From positions 46,350 through 110,349 of the forward strand of contig NZ_JQBX01000006.1 of the NCBI RefSeq assembly GCF_001437075.1: 64,000 bases of DNA, read 5' to 3'. The translations under genes were made by a program, and so were the position numbers. The notes beneath the pieces were generated by a model. It was not told the origin of the DNA and did no database searches. It was given only the letters and a program-made list of their open reading frames with translations. Shown here in pieces: positions 13,017-21,143 of the stretch (the first letter of the stretch is position 1; the number at the start of each line of letters is the position of its first letter). The stretch is from Pediococcus stilesii. Lineage in GTDB: Bacteria > Bacillota > Bacilli > Lactobacillales > Lactobacillaceae.

Positions 13017-13238
13017 ATGTCAAAAAAAGAAAAGAAATTTGAAATCGAAATTAAAGAAACTAAGGAAAACGAGTCGCGTGTGAATGAAGTCTATATTGAT
13101 GGACGAATGATTGGACGAATTTCTCAAATAAATGATAAGAATTTTGTTGCGTCTAATCAAAATGGAGAAATGCGTGTAAAATCTATTGACGAAGGGATTC
13201 AGTGGGTAATCGCTGAGTTTAATCTACATTCGATATAG
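13017..13238 (+). CDS. DUF2969 family protein
   Basis: A 73-residue soluble, charged protein with a lysine/glutamate-rich N-terminus and a small beta-rich core (VYIDGRMIGRI, NFVASNQNGE). Size, motif and position immediately before rodA fit the DUF2969 family found in lactobacilli. Function is unknown. AGGAG lies 7 bases before the ATG, and rodA starts 15 bases after the stop. Confidence 0.75.
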   Translation: MSKKEKKFEIEIKETKENESRVNEVYIDGRMIGRISQINDKNFVASNQNGEMRVKSIDEGIQWVIAEFNLHSI

Positions 13239-13253
13239 AAAGGGGCTACCGCG

Positions 13254-14468
13254 ATGGAAAAAAATGATTCTCGGGTTGCTCGAAAGGATGATAGTTCAAG
13301 AATTGATTACGGAATTATCTTTCCAGTGCTTATGCTGGCCATTATTGGTTTAGCATCCATCTACGTAGCTACAACGCATGATACAAGTGCAACTAGCATC
13401 CTTCGTCAAGTTTTTTCACAATTAATTTGGTACATTCTTGGAATTATAATTGTAGCGGTAATTATGCGGTTTGACGCCAAGCAATTATGGCGTTTGGCAC
13501 CGTTAGCGTACGGGGTTGGGTTATTTTTACTATTTTTAGTGCTCTTCTTTTATAGTCGTTCTTACGCAGCCAATACGGGAGCAAAAAGTTGGTTTGCAAT
13601 TGGATCGCTTACCTTTCAACCCTCTGAAGTAATGAAGCCAGCGTACATATTAATGATGGCTAGAATTATTACCCTCTATAATTCAAAAGTGAAAGTTAGA
13701 ACGGTACGGACCGATTGGAAACTGATTGGTACAATGATTTTATGGACTTTGCCCATACCAGTGTTACTTTTACTACAACATGATTTTGGGACAACGTTAG
13801 TTTTTATTGCTATTTTTGTCGGTCTGGTAGTGGTGTCAGGTGTGACATGGAGGATCCTGATTCCATCATTTGTGGGAATGGTCATTTTAGGGAGTTCGAC
13901 CTTAATGCTAGTCGCAACATCGTGGGGGAGAACGTTACTCGAAAAGGTGGGCTTCGAAGCATATCAATTTGCGCGAGTTGATAATTGGTTGCATCCCGCA
14001 TCGGATACTACAAACTCAGGCTATCAATTGTGGCAAAGTATGAAAGCTATTGGTTCAGGACAGCTGTTTGGCAAAGGGTTTAATGTTTCTAATGTTAACG
14101 TTCCTGTTCGTGAGTCGGATATGATTTTCTCCGTAATCGGTGAAAATTTTGGTTTTGTAGGCAGCGTATTGGTGGTCGGTTTATACTTTCTGTTGATTTA
14201 TAAAATTTTGCAAGTTATCTTTGATACGAAAAATGAATTTTATGCCTACGTTGCTACCGGCGTAATTATGATGATTTTATTCCATGCGTTTGAAAATATT
14301 GGAATGAACATTGGTTTACTACCATTAACGGGGATTCCGTTACCGTTTGTTAGTGCAGGAGGATCAGCTTTAATTGGTAACATGGTCGGAATTGGTTTGA
14401 TTATGTCCATGCGGTATCACTACTACTCTTACAGTAAGACGAGTCTGGAGCAACAAGCTGATTTTTAG
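13254..14468 (+). CDS. rodA: SEDS peptidoglycan polymerase RodA
   Basis: A 404-residue SEDS-family protein with about ten transmembrane helices. It polymerises lipid II glycan strands with a class B PBP during lateral or peripheral wall growth. Conserved features are TGAKSWFAIGSLTFQPSE (extracellular loop), the QHDFGTTLVF segment and the C-terminal GIPLPFVSAGGSAL motif. The N-terminal tail of about 20 residues is charged. RodA is assigned rather than FtsW by the lactobacillar locus (after DUF2969). It is kept here although mreB is absent from its usual position further along. Confidence 0.93.
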   Translation: MEKNDSRVARKDDSSRIDYGIIFPVLMLAIIGLASIYVATTHDTSATSILRQVFSQLIWYILGIIIVAVIMRFDAKQLWRLAPLAYGVGLFLLFLVLFFYSRSYAANTGAKSWFAIGSLTFQPSEVMKPAYILMMARIITLYNSKVKVRTVRTDWKLIGTMILWTLPIPVLLLLQHDFGTTLVFIAIFVGLVVVSGVTWRILIPSFVGMVILGSSTLMLVATSWGRTLLEKVGFEAYQFARVDNWLHPASDTTNSGYQLWQSMKAIGSGQLFGKGFNVSNVNVPVRESDMIFSVIGENFGFVGSVLVVGLYFLLIYKILQVIFDTKNEFYAYVATGVIMMILFHAFENIGMNIGLLPLTGIPLPFVSAGGSALIGNMVGIGLIMSMRYHYYSYSKTSLEQQADF

Positions 14469-14557
14469 AGGCTTCTAAAATCTTCAACATGACGTTGAAA
14501 CGCATCAAGTCAAGCCTGAAAAATGGTTGGGTAAGCGTATGGTGATAACATTTTTAG
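14469..14557 (+). other. Structured non-coding stretch between rodA and the Met T-box
   Basis: No gene is seen. A TTCAAC/GTTGAA hairpin with an ATGAC loop at about 14483-14499 is followed by ACGC/GCGT arms enclosing a GC-richer segment. The element runs into the terminator at 14558-14610, whose loop carries GTTGAAGA, complementary to TCTTCAAC at the first hairpin. It could be a rodA 3' UTR or a small RNA ending in that terminator. Confidence 0.4.
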
Positions 14558-14610
14558 AAAAGTGAAAGGTTGAAGACACGACGATGGTCATCATTCCTTT
14601 CACTTTTTTT
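14558..14610 (+). terminator. Terminator after rodA
   Basis: A 12-bp perfect stem (AAAAGTGAAAGG with CCTTTCACTTTT) and a loop of about 26 bases containing a GATG/CATC mini-hairpin run into seven T residues. It ends 10 bases before the -35 of the met promoter. Confidence 0.8.
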
Positions 14611-14619
14611 AATTTAGTG

Positions 14620-14648
14620 TTGACAGTGTACAATGAGGAATGTATACT
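14620..14648 (+). promoter_or_regulatory. Promoter of the metNIQ operon
   Basis: A consensus -35 TTGACA and a -10 TATACT separated by 17 bases. Transcription should begin near 14655, at the start of the T-box leader. Confidence 0.85.
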
Positions 14649-14654
14649 TTAGCA

Positions 14655-14938
14655 TATTAACAGAGCATTAAAGAAAGATGAGTAAACGAGCTTACCTACG
14701 CCTAGAGAGTTTCCGGTTGGTGAAAGGAAATCGAGGAAGCCGTTGAAGATGGTCTTTAGTTATTTCAGCTAAGTCTGTGAGCCATGTGTTAGCAGACAAT
14801 GGGTGCGCCCAATATAGCGCGAGGGTTGATTGACCCGTAGAGTTCACTGTACGTGAGGCAGTGAAAAATTAAGGTGGTAACACGACAAGCTTTCGTCCTT
14901 AACATAGTATTAACTATGTTTGGACGAAAGCTTTTTGT
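14655..14938 (+). promoter_or_regulatory. T-box riboswitch, methionine (ATG specifier)
   Basis: Stem I closes with TAAAGA (about 14671) and TCTTTA (14752-14757) and contains the AGAGAG and GGTGAAAG distal motifs. The specifier loop has GAAG followed by ATG at 14749-14751 and a purine, so it reads Met. The T-box sequence is AAGGTGGTAACACG at 14871-14884; TGGT fits a discriminator A. The alternative terminator is AAGCTTTCGTCC with GGACGAAAGCTT at 14887-14936 followed by T residues. Uncharged tRNA-Met should favour the antiterminator and switch on metNIQ. The motif departs from the usual TGGTACCGCG at two positions, but ACG still pairs with CGT. Confidence 0.92.
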
Positions 14939-14957
14939 TTGTAAGGGAGGATTAGGT

Positions 14958-15995
14958 TTGATTGAATTTAAGGATGTTTCAAAGACATTTGAAACAAAAG
15001 AGGGTACCGTTCATGCAATTAAAGATGTTAATTTAAAAATTGAGAACGGAAAGATATATGGAATCATTGGTTACTCAGGGGCCGGAAAAACAACTTTAAT
15101 TCGAATGCTAAATGGATTAGAAAAACCAACAACCGGCAGTGTTGATATCAACGGGGTTGAAATTAACCGACTTGATGCGAAAAATTTAAGGGTTCAGCGA
15201 CATAAAATTGGTATGATCTTTCAACATTTTAATTTATTATGGTCGCGGACAGTTATCGAGAACATCATGTTCCCGCTGGAAATCGCAGGTGTTGATAGAA
15301 CCCAGCGTCAAAAAAAAGCGCAAGAATTAATCGAACTTGTTGGGTTAAGTGGTAAAGAAGATATGTATCCGGCTTCGCTTTCCGGAGGACAAAAACAACG
15401 AGTAGGTGTAGCTAGAGCCTTAGCAAACGATCCAGAAATTTTACTGTCAGATGAGGCCACCAGCGCGTTGGACCCAGAAACTACGGATGAAGTTTTAGAT
15501 CTGCTGTTGGATATCAAAAAGCGTTTAAACATAACAATTGTTTTAATTACACATGAGATGCATGTGATTCGTAAAATATGTGACAATGTGGCCGTTCTGG
15601 ATGGTGGAAAAATTATTGAAGAGGGCGAAGTCTTAAACGTCTTCAAAAATCCACAACAACCATTAACCAAACGATTTGTTTCTGCGGAAGCGGACCCTAG
15701 TCGACAGGAGACGGAAGTTGTCTTAGATGAATTAGTAACTAAATATCCGGATGGCCGAATTATTCGTTTAACATTTCATGGTGACCAAGCCAAATTACCA
15801 ATTGTTTCGGAAATGGTTCATGAATTTCCAGAGGTTTCGCTTAATATTATAGCCGGTAACATTAAACAGACCAGAGAAGGATCGATTGGAACGTTATACT
15901 TGCAAATTACGGGACCTACAGAGCAGTTAGATGGTTCCGTTGAATTTCTTAAAAATTTGAGAGTAGAAACAGAGGTGATTAAAGATGAGCAGTAG
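14958..15995 (+). CDS. metN: Methionine ABC transporter ATP-binding protein
   Basis: A 345-residue ATPase of the methionine uptake transporter. Walker A GYSGAGKTT, signature LSGGQKQR and Walker B ILLSDEATSALD lie in the first 170 residues. The C-terminal 80 residues form the NIL domain, which in MetN binds methionine and inhibits transport (trans-inhibition). TTG at 14958 is taken as the start because GGGAGG ends 7 bases before it. The frame continues upstream to a GTG inside the T-box, which cannot be the real start. The last 11 bases overlap metI. Confidence 0.93.
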   Translation: MIEFKDVSKTFETKEGTVHAIKDVNLKIENGKIYGIIGYSGAGKTTLIRMLNGLEKPTTGSVDINGVEINRLDAKNLRVQRHKIGMIFQHFNLLWSRTVIENIMFPLEIAGVDRTQRQKKAQELIELVGLSGKEDMYPASLSGGQKQRVGVARALANDPEILLSDEATSALDPETTDEVLDLLLDIKKRLNITIVLITHEMHVIRKICDNVAVLDGGKIIEEGEVLNVFKNPQQPLTKRFVSAEADPSRQETEVVLDELVTKYPDGRIIRLTFHGDQAKLPIVSEMVHEFPEVSLNIIAGNIKQTREGSIGTLYLQITGPTEQLDGSVEFLKNLRVETEVIKDEQ

Positions 15996-16668
15996 TTCTT
16001 TCTTCAATTTTAGCTCGGTTGATTGGGCTGAAATGGGTAGTGCAACTTGGGAAACAATTTGGGTAACTTTGATTTCGGTAATTTTTACGGCAGTTATTGG
16101 CTGTCTAATTGGACTACTACTTTTCGAGACGAAAGATAGCAAAAGTATCGGCGTCAGAGGAATCAATTGGATTGTCTCACTATTTGTTAACGTATTTAGA
16201 TCAATCCCCTATATTATCTTAATTGTTGTCCTAATTCCATTTACAAATTCAATTGTTCACACGATTGTAGGTCCGGTGGCGGCACTACCATCACTAATTT
16301 TATCAGCGGCACCGTTCTTTGGTCGAATTGTAGAAATGTCGTTTAGAGAAATTGATCAAGGTATTTTAGAAGCAGCAGAGGCAATGGGAGCAAATCGATG
16401 GACCGTCATTTTTAAAGTTCTCTTACCAGAAAGCTTGCCCGCATTAGTTTCAGGGTTAACAGTTACCGCAATTTCACTTGTTGGCTATACGGCAATGGCT
16501 GGAGCAATTGGAGCGGGTGGACTTGGAGCTTTGGCTTATAATAATGGATTTTTACAATATAATGGAACCATTATATTTGTTGCAACGGTTCTGATTGTAT
16601 TGTTCGTATTCTTCCTCCAATGGGTTGGAGATTGGTTAGTTAAAAAAATTGATAAGCGAGTTGTTTAA
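15985..16668 (+). CDS. metI: Methionine ABC transporter permease
   Basis: A 227-residue membrane subunit with about five helices and the EAA motif LEAAEAMGANRWTVIFKVLLPE, which contacts MetN. The ending VGYTAMAGAIGAGGLG is typical of MetI. The start overlaps the end of metN, so translation is probably coupled. Confidence 0.95.
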   Translation: MSSSSFFNFSSVDWAEMGSATWETIWVTLISVIFTAVIGCLIGLLLFETKDSKSIGVRGINWIVSLFVNVFRSIPYIILIVVLIPFTNSIVHTIVGPVAALPSLILSAAPFFGRIVEMSFREIDQGILEAAEAMGANRWTVIFKVLLPESLPALVSGLTVTAISLVGYTAMAGAIGAGGLGALAYNNGFLQYNGTIIFVATVLIVLFVFFLQWVGDWLVKKIDKRVV

Positions 16669-16683
16669 AAAGGAGAGGTTATT

Positions 16684-17499
16684 ATGAAGAAAAGTAGAGT
16701 TTTAACAGCAATTACGGTAGCCGTAACGGCACTAGTCTTAGCCGCTTGTGGAAGTACAGCCAAGAAGACGACGACGATTACGGTTGGCGCGTCACCAACA
16801 CCACATGCTGAAATTTTAAAACATGTGCAGCCTGAACTAAAAAAGGAAGGCGTTGATCTGAAGATAAAGCAATTCCAAGACTACGTGTTGCCAAATAAAG
16901 CGTTAGCCTCTAAGGATATTGATGCAAATTACTTCCAACACACGCCCTTCTTAAAGGAATGGAATAGTAAGAACAAGGGAAACCTAGTCAGTGCCGGCTC
17001 AATTCATTTGGAACCAATTGCTGTTTATTCAAAGAAATATAAATCTCTAAAAGATTTACCAAAGAATGCAACAGTTTTAGTAAGTAATAATGTTGCTGAT
17101 TACGGCCGTGTTCTTCAAATTTTTAAGGATGCGGGCTTGATTACTTTGAAGGCCGGTACAGATATTACTAGTGCAACCTTTAAGGATATCGCAACTAATA
17201 AAAATAATATTAAATTTAAAACGGGCTATGAACCTAAATTAATGCCTCAATTGTTTAATAATAAACAAGGTGATGCAGAAGTAATTAATTCAAATTATGC
17301 CGTTCAAGCTAAATTAAATCCAACTAAAGATGCAATTGCGGTTGAAAAATCGTCATCACCATATAGTAATATTATCGCGATTCGTCCTGATGAAAAGAAC
17401 AACAAGGCAATTAAAAAGTTGGTTAAAGTATTAAAATCTAAATCAACACAAGACTGGATTAAGAAGCACTTCAAAGGCGCAGTACAACCGGTCGAATAG
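16684..17499 (+). CDS. metQ: Methionine-binding lipoprotein
   Basis: A 271-residue NlpA/MetQ substrate-binding lipoprotein. Its signal peptide ends in the lipobox LAAC with the lipidated cysteine at residue 22, so it is anchored outside the membrane. Family motifs include VGASPTPHAEIL and the DANYFQHTPFL segment. It delivers methionine to MetNI. The terminator at 17529-17577 ends the operon. Confidence 0.95.
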   Translation: MKKSRVLTAITVAVTALVLAACGSTAKKTTTITVGASPTPHAEILKHVQPELKKEGVDLKIKQFQDYVLPNKALASKDIDANYFQHTPFLKEWNSKNKGNLVSAGSIHLEPIAVYSKKYKSLKDLPKNATVLVSNNVADYGRVLQIFKDAGLITLKAGTDITSATFKDIATNKNNIKFKTGYEPKLMPQLFNNKQGDAEVINSNYAVQAKLNPTKDAIAVEKSSSPYSNIIAIRPDEKNNKAIKKLVKVLKSKSTQDWIKKHFKGAVQPVE

Positions 17500-17528
17500 C
17501 TAAAAACTAAACTTTGATGGATGGAGTT

Positions 17529-17577
17529 AAAAACGAGGAAACATGGATGCTTATATCGTGTTTCCTCGTTTTTTAAT
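17529..17577. terminator. Bidirectional terminator between metQ and the aminotransferase gene
   Basis: The arms AAAAACGAGGAAACA and TGTTTCCTCGTTTTT have A and T runs on both sides, so it can stop transcription from both convergent genes. Confidence 0.88.
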
Positions 17578-17582
17578 TTAAT

Positions 17583-18938
17583 CTACCATCCCATCGCTTG
17601 TAATTTAGATGGGATCTGAATTTGGTTATTGTGTGCGGCTTTAAATGCCTTTTTAAGTACAAGCAGTGCATGATCGAGTTCTGCTCTAGTAATGGTTAAA
17701 GGGGGCTGAAAACGTAAAACATTGCCTCCTAGTGTAATTAGTAAAACACCATGTTGAAATGCATAAAAAATAATTTTGTTGGCTAATTCAGGGTTGGGAT
17801 TTTTGTCATGAGGATTGTCGACTAGCTCAATTCCTCCATTCAAACCAAACATTCGAATATCGCCGATTGTTGGATAAAGTTTTTGCAGTTCGGTAAACTT
17901 TTTCTTAACGTAAAAGCCATCTTTTAACGATTTCGCTGCTAGATTTTGTTTTTCTAAAATGTCTAGGGTTGCCAATGAAGCGGCACAGCATACTGGATTA
18001 GCGGCGGTTGTAAAAACGTGGCCAGATGATGCTAGGCTATCCATAATTTCAGATTTGCCAATGACAGCGCTCAGTGGCATTCCAGAGGCAAGTGACTTTC
18101 CAGTTGAAATTAAATCAGGTTCAATTCCTGGATAATTTTCAATTCCCCACATGTGGCCAGAACGCCCCAGACCTTGATTAATTTCATCATCGGCAAAAAG
18201 AATTCCATGTTGGCGACAAAAATCATACACCAGATTAAAATATAGTGCCGGAGCTTTAATGATTCCAGCATCTCCTTGAATTGGTTCAACAATCACACAG
18301 GCAGTTTCTTCCGGTGAAAGATAATGGTCAAAAATTTGTTTGAAATATGTAAAATAACGATTGGCAACGTCATCATCACTTTCACCTTCGTTTCGCCGGT
18401 AAAGATCGGGGAAAGGAACGTGAATAACGTCCGGAAGAAGCGGCCCAACACCTTTTGACATGTTTGTAGTTAATGCCGAAAGTGATAGCGCACCGAAAGT
18501 TGAACCATGGTAGGCATTAATAAAAGATACGACGTAAGGACGTTTAGTATAAGCTCTCGCATATTTAATAATACCGTCGTTAGCATCCGAGCCGGAGTTT
18601 CCAAATGAAACTTTTTTCGGTGAAGAACCCGGAGCCATCTTACTGAGACGTTCTGCTAAAATTTGTTCAGGTTGATGATGAAAATATCCGGGAGTATAGT
18701 GGATTAATTTGGCCGCTTGTTTTTGAATCGCTTCGACGACCGTTGGTTGATTGTGTCCGACGTTGGCGGCCGAAGCGCTTGCAAGCAAGTCTAAGTAGGT
18801 GTTGCCGTCGACATCTGTCAAAGTAGCATTATGGGCAGACTCAATGACAAGATTGAAGTATTCAATTCGTGCGGCTGATGAAAAATAGTGGCGTTCATTT
18901 TCGATAAGTTTATCTGATAGCTCATGATTGATTTTCAT
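17583..18938 (-). CDS. Class III PLP aminotransferase-fold enzyme, likely isoleucine 2-epimerase
   Basis: A 451-residue class III PLP enzyme. Along its whole length it closely resembles, as I remember it, the Lactobacillus buchneri isoleucine 2-epimerase: DLLASASA.NVGH, LIHYTP.YFHH, KVSFGNSGSDAND, YHGST and GKSLASGMPLSAVIGK. The PLP lysine is Lys281 in STGKSLASG, and Asp251 in FADDEINQGLGR should bind the pyridine nitrogen. That enzyme racemises branched-chain amino acids at C2 (for example L-Ile to D-allo-Ile). A true aminotransferase, such as a 4-aminobutyrate type, remains possible. Its promoter region is an AT-rich stretch before 18938. It converges on metNIQ. Confidence 0.78.
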   Translation of the reverse strand: MKINHELSDKLIENERHYFSSAARIEYFNLVIESAHNATLTDVDGNTYLDLLASASAANVGHNQPTVVEAIQKQAAKLIHYTPGYFHHQPEQILAERLSKMAPGSSPKKVSFGNSGSDANDGIIKYARAYTKRPYVVSFINAYHGSTFGALSLSALTTNMSKGVGPLLPDVIHVPFPDLYRRNEGESDDDVANRYFTYFKQIFDHYLSPEETACVIVEPIQGDAGIIKAPALYFNLVYDFCRQHGILFADDEINQGLGRSGHMWGIENYPGIEPDLISTGKSLASGMPLSAVIGKSEIMDSLASSGHVFTTAANPVCCAASLATLDILEKQNLAAKSLKDGFYVKKKFTELQKLYPTIGDIRMFGLNGGIELVDNPHDKNPNPELANKIIFYAFQHGVLLITLGGNVLRFQPPLTITRAELDHALLVLKKAFKAAHNNQIQIPSKLQAMGW

Positions 18939-19043
18939 ATAGGAACCTCCTTAATGTTAAATGAGAAAATTATAATATTTTTATAATTAAAATTCAATTT
19001 TATTTTAATTATATTTTTAAAACGATTTTGTTGTTGAATCCAA

Positions 19044-19072
19044 TTGACATTTGAGCGAATAACCCATATAGT
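19044..19072 (+). promoter_or_regulatory. Promoter of the GntR-ABC-DUF975 operon
   Basis: TTGACA and TATAGT are separated by 17 bases and lie 52 bases before the regulator's ATG. Confidence 0.8.
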
Positions 19073-19090
19073 TAGTTACACGAGTAATTA
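19073..19090 (+). promoter_or_regulatory. Candidate GntR operator
   Basis: The inverted repeat TAGTTAC-ACGA-GTAATTA (one mismatch) begins right after the -10 of the regulator's own promoter, where bound repressor would block transcription. YtrA-type GntR regulators commonly repress their own operon; that this one does so is an inference. Confidence 0.4.
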
Positions 19091-19123
19091 AGTACTATTA
19101 ATTAAAATTTGAAGGTGGATTTT

Positions 19124-19495
19124 ATGCAGTTTAATTTTAATAGCAGTGAACCAATCTATCTCCAAGTCGCCCAACAGATTGAAGATGCAATCTTTACGGG
19201 TGGTTTTAAAGAAGGGGAACAAATTCCTTCAACGACTGAGATTTCGAAAGAGTTCCATATCAACCCGGCCACCGTATTAAAAGGGATGAATCAGTTAGTT
19301 TCGAGAAAGTTGTTGGAAAAACATCGCGGGGTTGGTATGTTTGTATCTAATGGAGCAAATGAACGAATCACTTTGAATCGACAACAAAACTTCTATAATA
19401 AGTATGTGATAGGGGTCGTTAAAGAAGCTTCACGGCTTAATATAGATGAAGCAGATTTAAAAAAACTAATTAAACAGGGGTATCAGTCTTTATGA
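19124..19495 (+). CDS. GntR-family transcriptional regulator (YtrA subfamily)
   Basis: A 123-residue regulator with an N-terminal winged helix (IYLQVAQQIEDAIFTGGFKEGEQIPSTTEIS, then HINPATVLKGMNQL) and only a short C-terminal helical tail, the YtrA/YhcF layout. The ATG at 19124 is used because GAAGGTGG lies 6 bases upstream. The stop overlaps the ATG of the ABC ATPase gene (ATGA). Regulators of this class normally sit in and repress ABC transporter operons that respond to envelope stress. Confidence 0.88.
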   Translation: MQFNFNSSEPIYLQVAQQIEDAIFTGGFKEGEQIPSTTEISKEFHINPATVLKGMNQLVSRKLLEKHRGVGMFVSNGANERITLNRQQNFYNKYVIGVVKEASRLNIDEADLKKLIKQGYQSL

Positions 19496-20358
19496 AGGGA
19501 ATTGAAGTACGACAGGTTACAAAATCGTTTGATAAGCAAATGATTTTAAATGGGATCGGTTTGACAATTGAGCCCAATAAAATATATGGGCTACTGGGGC
19601 GGAACGGCGCTGGAAAGAGCACGCTGCTTAATCTGCTAGTAAACCGAATTCCAGTTGATCTGGGAGAAATTAGAATTGATAATGAAACAATTAAGGACAA
19701 TGATGAACAACTAGCAAAAATGTTTTTAATGAGCGAGGTCAATCTTTACCCTAAAAATGCTAAAGTTAAGGACATTTATAAATGGACCGAGAAATTTTAT
19801 GGCGGGTTTGATTTTGAGTTGGCAACTAATCTTAGTAAGCAATTCGGGTTACGAACTAATACCGTTTTTAATAAACTATCGACGGGATATCGGACGATAA
19901 TGAAGCTAATTGTCTCACTTTCAGTTCCCGTTGAATACGTCTTTTTGGATGAGCCAGTTTTAGGTTTAGACGCCAGTCATCGTGATCTTTTCTACAACGC
20001 CTTAGTTGAGAGTTATGCTGAAAATCCACGAACATTTGTCATCTCGACACATTTAATCGAAGAAATTGCTAACTTGGTTGAACATGTTTTGGTGATTGAT
20101 AACGGCCGGTTAATTATTGATGATGCAACTGAAAAAGTACTTTCGAACGCATATATGATTAGTGGTCCGGAAGATAAGGTCGATGAATATACCGAAGGAT
20201 TAAATGTGATTGGTAGTGATAAGCTAGCACGTATTAAGGCTAGTTATGTTTTTGGAACGTTGAATAATAAACCAATTCCTGACCTGATTAATATTGATAA
20301 GATGGACTTACAGACACTTTTTGTCAACTTAACGAGCGGGGGAAGTAATAATGAATAA
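19492..20358 (+). CDS. ABC transporter ATP-binding protein, exporter type
   Basis: A 288-residue ATPase. Walker A is GRNGAGKST (residues 36-44) and Walker B is YVFLDEPVLGLD. The signature is LSTGY instead of LSGGQ, which occurs in YtrB-like ATPases linked to GntR regulators. The H-loop STHLIEE is intact. About 80 residues follow the nucleotide-binding domain, and the function of this tail is unknown. It overlaps the permease gene by eight bases. Substrate not known. Confidence 0.86.
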   Translation: MKGIEVRQVTKSFDKQMILNGIGLTIEPNKIYGLLGRNGAGKSTLLNLLVNRIPVDLGEIRIDNETIKDNDEQLAKMFLMSEVNLYPKNAKVKDIYKWTEKFYGGFDFELATNLSKQFGLRTNTVFNKLSTGYRTIMKLIVSLSVPVEYVFLDEPVLGLDASHRDLFYNALVESYAENPRTFVISTHLIEEIANLVEHVLVIDNGRLIIDDATEKVLSNAYMISGPEDKVDEYTEGLNVIGSDKLARIKASYVFGTLNNKPIPDLINIDKMDLQTLFVNLTSGGSNNE

Positions 20359-21139
20359 AACAGTACAAGTTATTAAATACGATTTAAGCTACTTCCTTCG
20401 ACTGATATTAATTGTTTACGCGTGGATGTTGGGGTTATTTGTTTTGTTACCTACGACGATTCATTTAATTGGATCAGGTACCAAAGGGGTTTTGAATACC
20501 GTTTCCATTAGCTTCTCCATTGCGTCTACTGGTGCGGTGCTAGTGAATGCCGCACTACTATTTTACTTTGGCTTTTTAACGTATGAACGATTCTCGTTCT
20601 TAATTCAAAATGGGATTTCAAGAAGAACTGGTTGGGCTGCAAAGGTAGTTTCGTTATCAATTATTTCGTTAATTGCGACGGTTTATGACTTTATCATTAG
20701 TATGTTTTCATTGCTTGACGGTGATGGATACAACGCTATTCCTTACCTTTCACTATATGGACACTTTTTCCGCTCACAAATTCCCAACATGGTCATGATG
20801 GTGATTGTGACATTTATTTTTATGTTAACTGTTGCAATTATTGGAATGGTCGTGGGATCCTTTTTCTCGCTACTAACGAGAAGACATCAAAAGGGGGCTT
20901 TGATTACCGCTCCAATTATTGTGATTCTTTTGTTTACAGTACTTAGCAGGGCCATCCGAAGTAAGTTAATTTCCTTCACCGCAATTGAAAACTTCTCAAA
21001 GTTTTTGATCGGATATTCCAAAACAATGGGAAACTTTAATCCATTTGTTCCAAGCATGATTATGGTAGTATTGATTATAATATCCTTAATCATTTCGCGA
21101 GGACTAAATACTAAGTTGAAAATTAAGCGGGGAGAGTGA
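20351..21139 (+). CDS. ABC-2-like membrane permease
   Basis: A 262-residue protein with about six hydrophobic helices and no signal peptide. It has no strong family motif by eye. It is assigned as the membrane partner of the preceding ATPase because the reading frames overlap. The hydrophilic segments are short, as in ABC-2 exporters. Confidence 0.75.
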   Translation: MNKTVQVIKYDLSYFLRLILIVYAWMLGLFVLLPTTIHLIGSGTKGVLNTVSISFSIASTGAVLVNAALLFYFGFLTYERFSFLIQNGISRRTGWAAKVVSLSIISLIATVYDFIISMFSLLDGDGYNAIPYLSLYGHFFRSQIPNMVMMVIVTFIFMLTVAIIGMVVGSFFSLLTRRHQKGALITAPIIVILLFTVLSRAIRSKLISFTAIENFSKFLIGYSKTMGNFNPFVPSMIMVVLIIISLIISRGLNTKLKIKRGE

Positions 21140-21143
21140 TTTG

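Noticed and set aside
14874..14957. Longer MetN starting at a GTG inside the T-box
   Set aside because: It would translate the T-box terminator, and the TTG at 14958 has a good GGGAGG site.
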